The notes: generated by a model not told the origin, from the letters alone. DNA of 44,596 nt from an uncultured Ruminococcus sp. (GCA_902786965.1 CADAEJ010000015.1:1-44596), one strand, 5' to 3'. Positions 8,423-17,344 are shown, numbered from the stretch's first letter. Program-made: numbers and translations.

Positions 8423-9919
8423 ATGAACAGGAATTTTGACGTCATCATCGCAGGGTGCGGTGCGGCAGGTCTGTACGGCGCGCTCAATCTGCCAAGCGAG
8501 CTTAAAGTGCTTGTGCTTTCAAAAATGCAGAAGGACCTTTGCAACACGGCGCTTGCACAGGGCGGTATCGCAGGTGTCTACGACAGCCCAAAGGACAGCC
8601 CCGAATACCACAAGCACGATACCTTTGTTGCGGGCGGCTTTGAAAATGACCCCGTATCGACAGATGTACTTGTGAACGAGGCAAAGATAGATATTGCAAG
8701 GCTCATCGAGCTTGGGTGCGACTTTGACAAAAAGCCTGACGGCGACTACCACAGAACGCTTGAAGGCGGTCACGGTATGCACAGGATATTTCACCATAAG
8801 GACTCCACGGGTGCGGAAATTGAGCGCACTCTGCTGGCAAGCGTGCAAAAGCTTGACAACGTGACTATCCTTGAAAATGCCGTTATCTGCGATGCAAAGA
8901 AAACACGCACGGGATTTTCCTTCCTTGTGCTGAAAGACGGCGAGTTCACCACATACAACAGCCACTATTCTATCTTCGCAACGGGCGGTATCGGCAGAGT
9001 GTACGAGTTCACCACAAACTCCCCTATCGCAACGGGCGACGGTATCACGATGGCGTACAATATGGGCGCTGAGATAAAGCATCTGAGCTACATTCAGTTC
9101 CACCCGACCGCCTTTAATGACGAGCATACAAGACAGTGCTTCCTTATCTCCGAGGCGGTGCGCGGCGAGGGAGCATATCTGCGTAACTGCGACAAGGAGC
9201 GCTTTATGCACAACTACGACAAGCGCCTTGAGCTTGCACCGAGAGATGTGGTCTCGCACTCGATAATATTCGAGGCAAAGCGCACAGGCTCGAACAAGTT
9301 CTACCTTGATATCACTCACAAAGATCCCGACTTTATCAGGAACAGGTTCCCGATGATATATCAAAATCTGCTGAATGCAGGGATAGATATGACCAAAGAC
9401 CTTATACCTATCTTCCCCTGCCACCACTACCTTATGGGCGGCATAAATGTCGATACCTTTGCGCGCACGAATATCCCAAGGCTGTATGCCTGCGGTGAAT
9501 GTTCACACACGGGCGTTCACGGCAACAACAGGCTTGCAAGCAACTCTCTGCTCGAAGCGCTGGTGTTCTCAAGACGTGCCGCAGGCGATATCGCGCAGAA
9601 GATAAAGGACTGCGAAAAGGACTTTGAGGAGTATACCTTCACCGTTGACAAAAACGCTCCCGAGATGCCAACGGGCTTGCGCACACAGATAAGATCTATA
9701 ATGCAGAAGGCATATTTTGTTCTGCCCAATATCCAGCAGCTTGGTCCCGGACTTGAAAAGGTCACACAGATAAAGGATATGCTTTATAACGGCAATTTCC
9801 ATATCGACAAGGATCTTGTCGAGGCAAAGTCGCTTGCAACGGTGGCATATATCGTTTTATCGGAGGCATGGAAGATAGCGACCGAAAATGCCGAGATAAC
9901 TAAAAGCAAGCACCCATAA
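8423..9919 (+). CDS. nadB: L-aspartate oxidase
   Basis: 498 residues. FAD-dependent oxidation of L-aspartate to iminoaspartate, first step of de novo NAD synthesis. The dinucleotide fold is at the N-terminus (FDVIIAGCGAAGLYGALNL). Family motifs follow: NTALAQGGIAGVY, GGFENDP, EGGHGMHRIFHHKDSTG, ATGGIGRVYEFTTNSP, IQFHPTAF, SEAVRGEGAYLRN, and the FAD-contacting ACGECSHTGVHGNNRLASNSLLEALVFSRRA. Slightly shorter than many NadB at the C-terminus. It is followed 27 nt later by nadC. The usual third partner nadA (quinolinate synthase) is not in this window. Confidence 0.96.
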   Translation: MNRNFDVIIAGCGAAGLYGALNLPSELKVLVLSKMQKDLCNTALAQGGIAGVYDSPKDSPEYHKHDTFVAGGFENDPVSTDVLVNEAKIDIARLIELGCDFDKKPDGDYHRTLEGGHGMHRIFHHKDSTGAEIERTLLASVQKLDNVTILENAVICDAKKTRTGFSFLVLKDGEFTTYNSHYSIFATGGIGRVYEFTTNSPIATGDGITMAYNMGAEIKHLSYIQFHPTAFNDEHTRQCFLISEAVRGEGAYLRNCDKERFMHNYDKRLELAPRDVVSHSIIFEAKRTGSNKFYLDITHKDPDFIRNRFPMIYQNLLNAGIDMTKDLIPIFPCHHYLMGGINVDTFARTNIPRLYACGECSHTGVHGNNRLASNSLLEALVFSRRAAGDIAQKIKDCEKDFEEYTFTVDKNAPEMPTGLRTQIRSIMQKAYFVLPNIQQLGPGLEKVTQIKDMLYNGNFHIDKDLVEAKSLATVAYIVLSEAWKIATENAEITKSKHP

Positions 9920-9946
9920 GCTTGCAGTACCGAAAGGATTGATAAG

Positions 9947-10723
9947 ATGAAGCTGATGCAGTTTCAGATAGATGATATTATCAAGACCGCACTTGCGGAG
10001 GATATCAACTACATCGATGTTACCACAGACTATCTTGTTGATGAAGGCAGCGTTTCGACCGCAAGATATGTCGCAAAGGACGATGGTGTGCTTTGCGGTA
10101 TAGATATCGCTCTGCGCGTGTTTGAGCTGCTGGATAAGGACGTAAAAACACAGGTACTTATCCACGATGGCGAAAAGGTAAAAAAAGGCGATATAATCGC
10201 AAGGATAACCTGCTCGACAAGGGCACTGCTAAAGGGCGAGAGAACAGCTCTCAACCTTGTACAGCATATGTCGGGCATCGCAACGGCGACAAACAAGTGC
10301 GTTGAGCTTGTCAAGGGCACAAAGGCATCTATCGCCGATACGAGAAAAACTCTGCCGGGACTGAGAGCGCTGCAAAAATACGCAGTCACAGTCGGCGGCG
10401 GAAAGAACCACAGATACAATCTTTCCGACTGCGCCATGCTGAAGGATACTCACCTTGACGCTTACGGCTCTATGACGGGCGCGGTCAATGCCCTTCGTGA
10501 GAAAATGGGACACACGGTCAAGATAGAGGTAGAGGTTTCAGACCTGAAGCAGCTCGGCGAGGCACTTGACCTCGGTGTTGAGATAATCATGCTTGACAAT
10601 ATGAGCTGCGAGGATATGGCAAAGGCGGTGGAGATCACCGCAGGCAGAGCAAAGCTGGAGGCATCGGGCAACGTTACCGAAAAGACTATCGCAGCTATCG
10701 CACAGACGGGTGAAGATAGATAA
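9947..10723 (+). CDS. nadC: Quinolinate phosphoribosyltransferase, C-terminally short
   Basis: 258 residues. Converts quinolinate and PRPP to nicotinate mononucleotide. Motifs visible: the N-terminal sandwich domain (LAEDINYIDVTTD), GERTALNLVQHMSGIAT, DTRKTLPGLRALQKYAV, GGGKNHRYNLSD, KIEVEVSDLKQ, EIIMLDNMS and LEASGNVTEKTI. Known NadC proteins continue about 20-25 residues further with a segment ending near ISVGALTHS that closes the phosphate-binding pocket. Here the frame stops right after AQTGEDR and no frame downstream encodes that segment. So nadC looks 3'-truncated, with the DUF3795 gene starting 5 nt later. Whether it is active is unknown. Confidence 0.9.
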   Translation: MKLMQFQIDDIIKTALAEDINYIDVTTDYLVDEGSVSTARYVAKDDGVLCGIDIALRVFELLDKDVKTQVLIHDGEKVKKGDIIARITCSTRALLKGERTALNLVQHMSGIATATNKCVELVKGTKASIADTRKTLPGLRALQKYAVTVGGGKNHRYNLSDCAMLKDTHLDAYGSMTGAVNALREKMGHTVKIEVEVSDLKQLGEALDLGVEIIMLDNMSCEDMAKAVEITAGRAKLEASGNVTEKTIAAIAQTGEDR

Positions 10724-10728
10724 ATAAT

Positions 10729-11148
10729 ATGAAATGGTATACAGATAAATTTGACGAACTGAAAAATGCCAAGCCGATAATTTCTCTATGCGGTGATGAC
10801 TGTGCGGTGTGTCCGAGATACCTTGCCAAAACCGATGACGAGCTTCACCAGACGGCTGTGTTCTGGAAAAAGGCAGGCTGGCGTGACAGAGTCGTTTCCA
10901 ACGAGGAAATAAGCTGTACAGGCTGCGGCAGCAAGGGCGTTTGTGCGTTCGGGCTGATCGACTGCGTAAAAAGCCACGAGGTACAAAGCTGCAACGATTG
11001 CGCACAGTATCCGTGTGACAGGATACGCAAGGCAGTGGAATGCTCTGATGAGAAAAAAGCGGCTTGCAGGAAAGCCTGCGATTCGCAGGACGAGTTTGAG
11101 ATGTTTTGCAGGTCGTTTTATGAGAAAGAGAAAAACCTGAAGATCTGA
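10729..11148 (+). CDS. DUF3795-type cysteine-rich protein
   Basis: 139 residues with about a dozen cysteines: CGDDCAVCPRY near residue 22, SCTGC and GVCAFGLIDCVK mid-protein, then SCNDCAQYPC. This Cys spacing is that of DUF3795 proteins, presumed to bind metal; function unknown. The start lies 5 nt after the nadC stop without a good ribosome site of its own, so it probably depends on coupling from nadC. Its position exactly where the missing nadC end should be suggests that it arrived by a rearrangement that cut nadC. Confidence 0.7.
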   Translation: MKWYTDKFDELKNAKPIISLCGDDCAVCPRYLAKTDDELHQTAVFWKKAGWRDRVVSNEEISCTGCGSKGVCAFGLIDCVKSHEVQSCNDCAQYPCDRIRKAVECSDEKKAACRKACDSQDEFEMFCRSFYEKEKNLKI

Positions 11149-11199
11149 ATGATGATACAACTATTAAATTTTTAATAAGCAAGGAGATGAACACAGACT

Positions 11200-11997
11200 A
11201 TGGCAAGCCTTATTGATACTGAAAGACAATTCCATATAGCTACGCTGCCCGATGAGGTCGGCGGATATGTGATACTCCCGGGTGACCCGTTCAGAGTACC
11301 GAAGATAGCAGAGTATATCGACGATGCAAAACAGGTCGCACACAACCGCGAGTTCAACGTGTACACGGGTACACTCGGCGGCGAAAAGGTCAGCGTCTGC
11401 TCAACGGGTATCGGCGGTCCTTCAACTGCTATTGCCGTTGAGGAGCTTGTAAAGTGCGGCGCACATACTTTTATCAGGATAGGGACCTGCGGCGGAATGA
11501 ACAGCAAGGTCAGCGCGGGCGATCTTATCATAGCAACAGCTGCGGTGCGCGGCGAGGGAACGTCTTACGAATATATGCCAAGCACCTACCCCTCGGCTGC
11601 TGATTTTACGGTCGTTACAGCACTGGTCGATGCGGCAAGGACTTTGAGCGACTCGCGCAAGGGCAACGGGTGGCATACAGGTGTTGTTCACAGCAAGGAC
11701 AGCTTTTACGGTCAGCTGGAGCCTGACAACTCCCCTGTCAGCGACGGCGTAAAAAGCCGCTGGGATTCTTACATTCGGCTTGGCTGCCTTGCATCTGAAA
11801 TGGAATGTGCGGCTTTGTTTGCAGTCGGTCAGGCGCGTAATGTGCGCTGCGGTGCGGTGCTTGCAAGTCTGTGGAACTGTCAGAAGAATCTCAACGAGGG
11901 TGCTGACGAGAGCATAACCCTTGATACAGACAGGGCTATCAGATGCAGCGTTGAGGCGGTAAAGCTGCTTATCTCGCGTGACAGGGAGGAAAAATGA
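11200..11997 (+). CDS. udp: Uridine phosphorylase
   Basis: 265 residues. Phosphorolysis of uridine to uracil and ribose-1-phosphate in pyrimidine salvage. Nucleoside phosphorylase family 1 features: YVILPGDPFRVPKIA (phosphate loop with Arg), VCSTGIGGPSTAIAVEEL, IRIGTCGGMNSKVSAGDLII, and SEMECAALFAVG (the ribose-binding EME motif). The ribosome site AAGGAG sits 14 nt before the ATG, rather far but no better start is seen. The stop abuts the start of the next gene with no intergenic base. Confidence 0.93.
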   Translation: MASLIDTERQFHIATLPDEVGGYVILPGDPFRVPKIAEYIDDAKQVAHNREFNVYTGTLGGEKVSVCSTGIGGPSTAIAVEELVKCGAHTFIRIGTCGGMNSKVSAGDLIIATAAVRGEGTSYEYMPSTYPSAADFTVVTALVDAARTLSDSRKGNGWHTGVVHSKDSFYGQLEPDNSPVSDGVKSRWDSYIRLGCLASEMECAALFAVGQARNVRCGAVLASLWNCQKNLNEGADESITLDTDRAIRCSVEAVKLLISRDREEK

Positions 11998-12627
11998 ATG
12001 GGTAGATTTGACGGCGCGTGGGAAGAAAACAGCGTTAAAGGACCTCGTGTTGAGATAGAAGGAAACAAGCTGACAAGGCTGTGGATGTCTGCACCTGTGC
12101 TTGAAACGACCTTTACAACGTGCGAGCAGGACGGCAAGATAATTTTCGACCTGGAGCATAAAGGGCTGCGCAACACAGGCTCGCTTGACCCGTACGCTGT
12201 AATAAAGGAGTGCTATTTTGACGGTACTGCACTTGTTTTTGTTGATGATTACAGATTCTCGGGGGTAAGCGAAACAAGGCTCTTCCCGACCGCAAACAGC
12301 CGCTACGGCAATGTTGCACTGGTCGATAAAGAGATGCTCCCCGCTTTGCAGGGCAGGTGGGAATCAAAGTACACCGACCTCGTTTTTGACGGCAATAAGC
12401 TGGGCATCTGCGGTCACGGTTCGCAAAAAGCCGATATCTCGATAGAGATAGTAACAGCACGCACAAACGGCTGTGACAGCGGTAATGTGCAGATCCTTGA
12501 CAAGGACCCTGCGAAACAGTGTATCGGCGATTATTACAGCCTGTGCTACCGTGACGGCTCGATAACAGGGTGCATACAGGTCTGTGATGCAGATCCGATG
12601 AAGATCGTTTTTACCAAAAAGGCATAA
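11998..12627 (+). CDS. Unknown protein, two similar beta-rich halves possible
   Basis: 209 residues, no family recognised. It starts immediately after the udp stop, using GGGAGG inside the end of udp as ribosome site, so it is co-translated with udp. No signal peptide or membrane segment; probably cytoplasmic. Two phrases of similar form, FDGAWEENSVKGPRVEIEGNKL near residue 4 and LQGRWESKYTDLVFDGNKLGI near residue 116, suggest an internal duplication of a WxxxxxxxhxhxGNxL beta unit. Its operon position suggests a nucleoside-related task, but nothing in the sequence proves it. Confidence 0.7.
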   Translation: MGRFDGAWEENSVKGPRVEIEGNKLTRLWMSAPVLETTFTTCEQDGKIIFDLEHKGLRNTGSLDPYAVIKECYFDGTALVFVDDYRFSGVSETRLFPTANSRYGNVALVDKEMLPALQGRWESKYTDLVFDGNKLGICGHGSQKADISIEIVTARTNGCDSGNVQILDKDPAKQCIGDYYSLCYRDGSITGCIQVCDADPMKIVFTKKA

Positions 12628-12631
12628 AAAG

Positions 12632-12659
12632 CCTCGGAGTTTTTCGCTCCGAGGTTTTT
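12632..12659 (+). terminator. Intrinsic terminator, probably bidirectional
   Basis: 8-bp stem CCTCGGAG/CTCCGAGG, 7-nt loop, flanked by A-rich and T-rich sides. It lies between two convergent genes. Confidence 0.8.
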
Positions 12660-12662
12660 GTT

Positions 12663-13979
12663 TTATTCATCGCCTATCTTGTATTCTTTTACTTCGTCAC
12701 CGTCTTCGTACTGGATCTCGTTGACCTCTTCAGCAGACGGTATCTCCATTTTTTCAAGTTCCTGCGCTGTCATAGGCTTTTTCTTTTCAGGCTTGGAGTA
12801 CAGATGCTCGATATCCTGCTTGTAATATTCTGTCGTGACGGGCAGCTTTTTCTTTCGCAGCTTGTTCTCGACATATGTTCTTACAAAGCTGTAAACCAGC
12901 GCAAATACAGGTACTGCAAGCACCATTCCCGCAAAGCCGAAAAGTCCGCCGCTGACAATAAGGGAGATAAGCACCCAGAATCCCGGAAGTCCCGTTGTGT
13001 CACCGAGTATCTTCGGTCCGAGGATATTTCCGTCAAACTGCTGGAGTATAAGAATGAAGATGAACAGCAGTATCGCTTTCTTGGGATCAACGATAAGCAT
13101 AAGCAGCGTTGACGGCACAGCACCGATTATCGGTCCGAAGAACGGTATGATGTTGGTCACGCCGACAATTACCGAGATCATTATATTGTACTGCATATGC
13201 ATCAGCGTCATACCGATAAAGCACAGCAGACCGATGATTATCGAGTCGATTATCTTGCCGATGATAAAGCCCGAGAAAACCTTGTTTGCCTGCGATGCAA
13301 CGCTCATTATTTTTGCACAGGTGGACTTTTTGGTGATAGATACTATTGATTTTTTTATCTGCGCAAGAAGTGTTTCCTTGTTGCACAGCATATATATTGA
13401 TACGATAAATCCAAGCGCAAAGTCCTTCAGGAACGAAAGCACTCCCCACGCGCCCGAAACAATATCTTCTAAAACAGGCTGGATCTTCTCGAAAAGAACA
13501 TTTGCGTCTTTCGTGAATGTGTCTATCTTCTCATTCGCCGTCTTTACAAGGCTCGGAAAGTTCTTGAACGTCTTGCTTACCCAGCCCTGAAGATTTTCTC
13601 TGAGATCACCCATGTTTTCAAACAGGTTCTTTACGGATTTTACGACCTCAGGTACAACGATCGCTATCAAGCCGACAACTATTCCCAGAAAGACTATTGC
13701 CGACAGCGTGACCGATAAGGCGCGCAGCAGTTTTTTCTTGCCCCTTGTGCTTTTGAACTTGTTTGAGAACAGCTTTTCAACGTTCACCATTATAGGGTTC
13801 ATCAAAAACGCTATGACAAGTCCCCAGATAACAGGCATGAAAACTGTTACTATCATACCCAGAAAGCTTGTTATTGCACTGAATTTGAGTATCGCAACGA
13901 CCAAAAGCACGTTTATTGCGATGACCAGCGCCGCATAAAGAGCAATGGTATTATATTTTTTGTTTGGCATTATCTTCAT
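12663..13979 (-). CDS. AI-2E family (PerM/YdiK-type) membrane transporter
   Basis: 438 residues. Hydrophobic segments near residues 12-55 (two close helices), 88-110, 178-195 and a dense cluster at ~250-375, the usual layout of AI-2E/UPF0118 proteins. Family signatures: VGVTNIIPFFGPIIGAVPS, the LGPKILGDTTGLPGFWVL region, and GLFGFAGMVLAVPVFALVYSFVRT. Members export autoinducer-2-like molecules or ions; the substrate cannot be told here. A charged tail of ~70 residues follows. Start: CGGAGTGGTCAG precedes the ATG. Confidence 0.88.
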   Translation of the reverse strand: MKIMPNKKYNTIALYAALVIAINVLLVVAILKFSAITSFLGMIVTVFMPVIWGLVIAFLMNPIMVNVEKLFSNKFKSTRGKKKLLRALSVTLSAIVFLGIVVGLIAIVVPEVVKSVKNLFENMGDLRENLQGWVSKTFKNFPSLVKTANEKIDTFTKDANVLFEKIQPVLEDIVSGAWGVLSFLKDFALGFIVSIYMLCNKETLLAQIKKSIVSITKKSTCAKIMSVASQANKVFSGFIIGKIIDSIIIGLLCFIGMTLMHMQYNIMISVIVGVTNIIPFFGPIIGAVPSTLLMLIVDPKKAILLFIFILILQQFDGNILGPKILGDTTGLPGFWVLISLIVSGGLFGFAGMVLAVPVFALVYSFVRTYVENKLRKKKLPVTTEYYKQDIEHLYSKPEKKKPMTAQELEKMEIPSAEEVNEIQYEDGDEVKEYKIGDE

Positions 13980-14148
13980 CTGACCACTCCGTTATGCCTT
14001 ACTTATTTGTATTTATACATTTTTTATTATACACCTTTTCCCACAGGATTGCAACAGCTTTTTAATTATTTTATCCATTTAATTTGCTCGCGTAAGTTCT
14101 GTTAACATAATATTGACTTTACATTCATTTTGCGGTCACATACCCTTG

Positions 14149-14177
14149 TTGACAAAAGCTGAAAAAGCGAATATAAT
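14149..14177 (+). promoter_or_regulatory. Promoter of the trpS T-box leader
   Basis: TTGACA, 17 nt, TATAAT, both perfect. Predicted start near 14184. Confidence 0.85.
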
Positions 14178-14183
14178 TGTCTT

Positions 14184-14446
14184 GTGAATATATTCAAATC
14201 CTATGAACAGGAGTAAGTAGCTTCAGGCTTTGTGCTTTTCAGAGAGCTGCCGCAGTGGTGCGAGGCAGCAGGCAGGCTTTTGGCGAATGGACCTGTGAGG
14301 AGCAGCGGGAAAGCTGATATCAGCAAGTATCGCTCGCCGTGTTTCCTGCGTTAATGTGAGCGGATATGAAAGTATCTTTAGTGCCGATAAGGGTGGCAAA
14401 GCGATGTTCTATCGTCCCATAGCGGAGGTAGGACTTATTTTTTTGT
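14184..14446 (+). promoter_or_regulatory. T-box riboswitch, tryptophan specifier
   Basis: A ~280-nt leader with T-box marks in order: AGGAGTAAGTAG near the base of stem I; a distal stem GCTGCC/GGCAGC; a specifier loop GAATGGACC with UGG at 14288-14290, matching tRNA-Trp; a T-box-like AAGGGTGGCAAAGCG at 14389-14403 (the usual AACGCG is altered to AAAGCG); then GTCC/GGAC arms and a T7 run at 14438-14444 as the terminator. Uncharged tRNA-Trp would switch on trpS. The open frame reaching upstream from trpS through this leader is not coding. Confidence 0.85.
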
Positions 14447-14466
14447 ATAAACAAGGAGAGTTATGT

Positions 14467-15543
14467 ATGGAAAACAATATCATTCTTACAGGTGACAGAC
14501 CGACAGGCTCGCTTCATCTGGGACATTATGTAGGCTCACTTAAAAAGAGAGTACAAATGCAAAATACAGGCAAGTATCAGACCTTTGTTATGATAGCCGA
14601 TCTGCAGGCGCTTACTGATAATGCCGATAACCCGCAGAAGATACGCGATAACATCATGGAGGTCATGCTTGATTACCTTGCAGCAGGACTTACCCCTGAC
14701 AAGACGACATTCCTTGTGCAGTCACATATCCCTGCGCTGTACGAGCTGCCGATGTACTATTCAAATCTTGTAACTATGTCAAGGCTCGAAAGAAACCCGA
14801 CTATCAAAAACGAGATAAAAATGCGCAAATTCGAGCGCAGCATTCCCGTAGGCTTTATGACCTACCCTATCAGCCAGGCTGCTGACATCACCGCGTTCAA
14901 GGCAAAGTACGTTCCCGTCGGCGAGGATCAGCTGCCGATGCTTGAACAGGCAAGGGAGATAGTCAACAGCTTTAACAGAGTGTACAACTGCGATATCCTT
15001 GTTGAGCCCGAGGCTGTTCTGCCTGATTCGGACAGCTGCAACAGACTTGTAGGAACAGACGGCAACGCTAAAATGAGCAAGTCGCTTGGCAACTGCATTT
15101 ATCTCAAAGACGATGAAAAGACTATCAAAACAAAGATAATGTCAATGTTCACAGACCCATCGCACATCAACATCACAGACCCGGGACACACCGAGAACAA
15201 CCCTGTTTTCCTGTACCTTGAAGCATTCTCGACAGACGAGGATTTCAAGAAGTATCTGCCCGAGTATGCAAATCTTGACGAGATGAAACAGCACTACGAG
15301 CGCGGCGGTCTTGGAGATATGAAGTGCAAAAAGCTGCTCAACAGCGTGATGCAGGAGTATCTTGCACCGATAAGGGCAAGGCGTGAGGAGTATGCAAAGG
15401 ATATGGGCGAGGTGCTTAATATGCTCAAAAAGGGCACTCAGCACGCTATTGAGGTCTCAAACGAAACGGTCAATGAGGTGCGCGATGCGATCGGCATCAA
15501 CTATTTCAACGACAAGACCTTTATGGATAAGATATTCAAGTAA
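14467..15543 (+). CDS. trpS: Tryptophanyl-tRNA synthetase
   Basis: 358 residues, class I aminoacyl-tRNA synthetase charging tRNA-Trp. Signature motifs: GDRPTGSLHLGHYVGSLKKR (HIGH-type) at the N-terminus and NAKMSKSLGNCIYL (KMSKS) near residue 200; PVGEDQLPMLEQAREI lies between them. The start is the ATG after AAGGAGAGTTATGT; the frame stays open 37 codons upstream but that part is the T-box. Regulation by tryptophan availability through the leader. Confidence 0.97.
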   Translation: MENNIILTGDRPTGSLHLGHYVGSLKKRVQMQNTGKYQTFVMIADLQALTDNADNPQKIRDNIMEVMLDYLAAGLTPDKTTFLVQSHIPALYELPMYYSNLVTMSRLERNPTIKNEIKMRKFERSIPVGFMTYPISQAADITAFKAKYVPVGEDQLPMLEQAREIVNSFNRVYNCDILVEPEAVLPDSDSCNRLVGTDGNAKMSKSLGNCIYLKDDEKTIKTKIMSMFTDPSHINITDPGHTENNPVFLYLEAFSTDEDFKKYLPEYANLDEMKQHYERGGLGDMKCKKLLNSVMQEYLAPIRARREEYAKDMGEVLNMLKKGTQHAIEVSNETVNEVRDAIGINYFNDKTFMDKIFK

Positions 15544-15549
15544 TCTACG

Positions 15550-15575
15550 GGCTGCGTGATGAGCGCAGCCTTTGT
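15550..15575 (+). terminator. Probable terminator after trpS
   Basis: GGCTGCG/CGCAGCC stem followed by TTTGTTGTT. The U tract is interrupted, so it may be weak. Confidence 0.5.
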
Positions 15576-15577
15576 TG

Positions 15578-15606
15578 TTGACATAGATGAAATGATATAT
15601 TATAAT
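15578..15606 (+). promoter_or_regulatory. Promoter of rnhA-mnmA
   Basis: TTGACA, 17 nt, TATAAT. The -10 ends only 5 nt before the palindromic element, so transcripts should begin at its edge. Confidence 0.75.
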
Positions 15607-15610
15607 AAGA

Positions 15611-15770
15611 TAAATCAGAATTTAGCGTCTTTGACGCTAACAGTGAATAGTGAATAACGAATAGTGAAAAGTTAATAGTTAAGGTATCGCCTGCGGCGAT
15701 GTAACTATTCACTATTCACTCTTCACTATTCATTGCTTATCGGTGCAAAGCATCGATAAATTCTGATTTA
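15611..15770. repeat. 160-bp palindromic element with 14-bp terminal inverted repeats (MITE-like)
   Basis: Perfect ends TAAATCAGAATTTA (15611-15624) and TAAATTCTGATTTA (15757-15770). Inside, the left arm repeats GTGAATAGTGAATA units and the right arm holds their complement (ACTATTCACTATTCAC), with small hairpins GCGTC/GACGC near 15625 and TCGCC/GGCGA at the centre (15686-15700). No coding capacity. It fills most of the rnhA 5' leader and would fold into one long RNA hairpin ending ~9 nt before the ribosome site. No clear target duplication is seen. Confidence 0.75.
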
Positions 15771-15791
15771 TAACTTTTAAAAGGAGAAAAT

Positions 15792-16235
15792 ATGAAACAC
15801 GTTGAAGTATTTACAGACGGCGCCTGCTCGGGCAATCCCGGTCCCGGCGGCTACGGAGTGATTTTAAGATACAAGGGCACGGAAAAGGAGCTTTCGGGCG
15901 GCGATGCGCACACGACAAACAACCGTATGGAAATGATGGCGGTCATCACTGCGCTTGAAACGCTCAAAGAACCCTGTGAGGTCACGCTTTACAGCGACTC
16001 GAAATACGTTATCGACTCGGTGACAAAGGGCTGGGCAAAGAGCTGGCAGAAAAAAGGCTGGATAAAGAGCAACAAGGAAAAGGCTCTCAACCCTGACCTC
16101 TGGGAAAAGCTGCTTGGATTGCTTGACAGGCACAAGGTCGAATTTGTATGGGTAAAGGGTCATGCAGGACACCCCGAGAACGAGCGCTGTGACAGGCTCG
16201 CTGTCGAGCAGTCGCAAAAATACAGAGGCGAATAG
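15792..16235 (+). CDS. rnhA: Ribonuclease HI
   Basis: 147 residues. Degrades the RNA strand of RNA/DNA hybrids during replication. Type I RNase H motifs: [65 protein letters not shown]. The four catalytic acids are present at D9, E47, D69 and D134. Start follows AAAAGGAGAAAAT. The first gene after its promoter; mnmA begins 14 nt downstream. Confidence 0.97.
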   Translation: MKHVEVFTDGACSGNPGPGGYGVILRYKGTEKELSGGDAHTTNNRMEMMAVITALETLKEPCEVTLYSDSKYVIDSVTKGWAKSWQKKGWIKSNKEKALNPDLWEKLLGLLDRHKVEFVWVKGHAGHPENERCDRLAVEQSQKYRGE

Positions 16236-16249
16236 GTACGGAGGATAAG

Positions 16250-17326
16250 ATGGATAGCAAAAAGAAAGTGCTTGTCGCAATGTCGGGCGGCGTTGACAGC
16301 TCGGTGACGGCAAAACTGCTGCTGGATGCAGGCTACGAGGTCGCAGGCGCGACTATGCACCTGTACTCAAACGATGATATCGGCATTGAGCGCACAAAGA
16401 CCTGCTGCTCGCTTGATGATGTGCAGGACGCACGCGAGGTCGCATACAAGCTGGGCATACCCTTTCACGTTTTTAATTTTGCAGACTGTTTCAAGCAATG
16501 TGTTATGGATAAGTTCGTGGATACCTATCTTGGCGGCGGCACGCCCAATCCGTGTATCGACTGCAACAGATATCTCAAATTCGGAAAGTTTCTTGAAAGG
16601 GCGCAGATGCTCGGATTTGACTACATCGCAACAGGGCATTACGTTACAAAGGTGCGCAGCGAAAAGAACGGCAGATGGCTTTTGAAGCGCTCTGCTGACA
16701 GAAAAAAAGACCAGACCTATGTTCTTTATTCGATGACGCAGCAGCAGCTCGAACACAGCCTGTTTCCTGTCGGTGAAATGAATAAGAATGACATACGCGC
16801 GATAGCCGACGAAAACAGCCTTGTCAACGCAGGCAAACCCGATTCGCAGGACATCTGCTTTATCCCCGACGGCGACTACGCAAGCTTTATAACCTCGCGC
16901 GCAGGGCAGCAGCAAGGCGGCGACATCGTGCTTACCACAGGCGAAAAGCTTGGCACACACAAGGGACTGATACACTACACTATCGGGCAGAGGCGCGGCG
17001 TGGGCGTATCGTACAGCGAGCCTATTTTTGTGATAGAAAAGGACATCGCAGGCAACAGGCTTATCCTCGGCACACCCGATAAGCTGACGAGGACTACCCT
17101 CACGGCGTGTGATGTGAATATGCTGACGACGGATGAACTTAACAGTCCAATTAAATGTACAGCTTGCACAAGGTATCATCAGCAGGATGTTCCCTGCACG
17201 GTGACACCGATAGGCGAAAAGCGCGTAAGAGTGGACTTTGAGCAGCCGCACAAAGCTATCTGCAAGGGACAGGCAGTGGTTTTCTATGACGGAGACTTCC
17301 TTATCGGCGGCGGAACGATAGAGTGA
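16250..17326 (+). CDS. mnmA: tRNA-specific 2-thiouridylase
   Basis: 358 residues. Thiolates U34 of the tRNAs for Lys, Glu and Gln. The N-terminal ATP pyrophosphatase loop AMSGGVDSSVTAKLL is at 11-25. Catalytic Cys102 lies in GTPNPCIDCNRYLKFG, and the second, persulfide-forming Cys203 in DSQDICFIPDGDY. IGQRRGVGV marks the central domain and a C-terminal beta barrel follows. Full length. Probably in one transcript with rnhA and the next small gene. Confidence 0.97.
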   Translation: MDSKKKVLVAMSGGVDSSVTAKLLLDAGYEVAGATMHLYSNDDIGIERTKTCCSLDDVQDAREVAYKLGIPFHVFNFADCFKQCVMDKFVDTYLGGGTPNPCIDCNRYLKFGKFLERAQMLGFDYIATGHYVTKVRSEKNGRWLLKRSADRKKDQTYVLYSMTQQQLEHSLFPVGEMNKNDIRAIADENSLVNAGKPDSQDICFIPDGDYASFITSRAGQQQGGDIVLTTGEKLGTHKGLIHYTIGQRRGVGVSYSEPIFVIEKDIAGNRLILGTPDKLTRTTLTACDVNMLTTDELNSPIKCTACTRYHQQDVPCTVTPIGEKRVRVDFEQPHKAICKGQAVVFYDGDFLIGGGTIE

Positions 17327-17344
17327 GAGAGCAAGGATTAAGCT

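Noticed and set aside
14356..14466. 37-codon N-terminal extension of TrpS
   Set aside because: This stretch is the T-box antiterminator/terminator, and the ribosome site AAGGAG points to the ATG at 14467.
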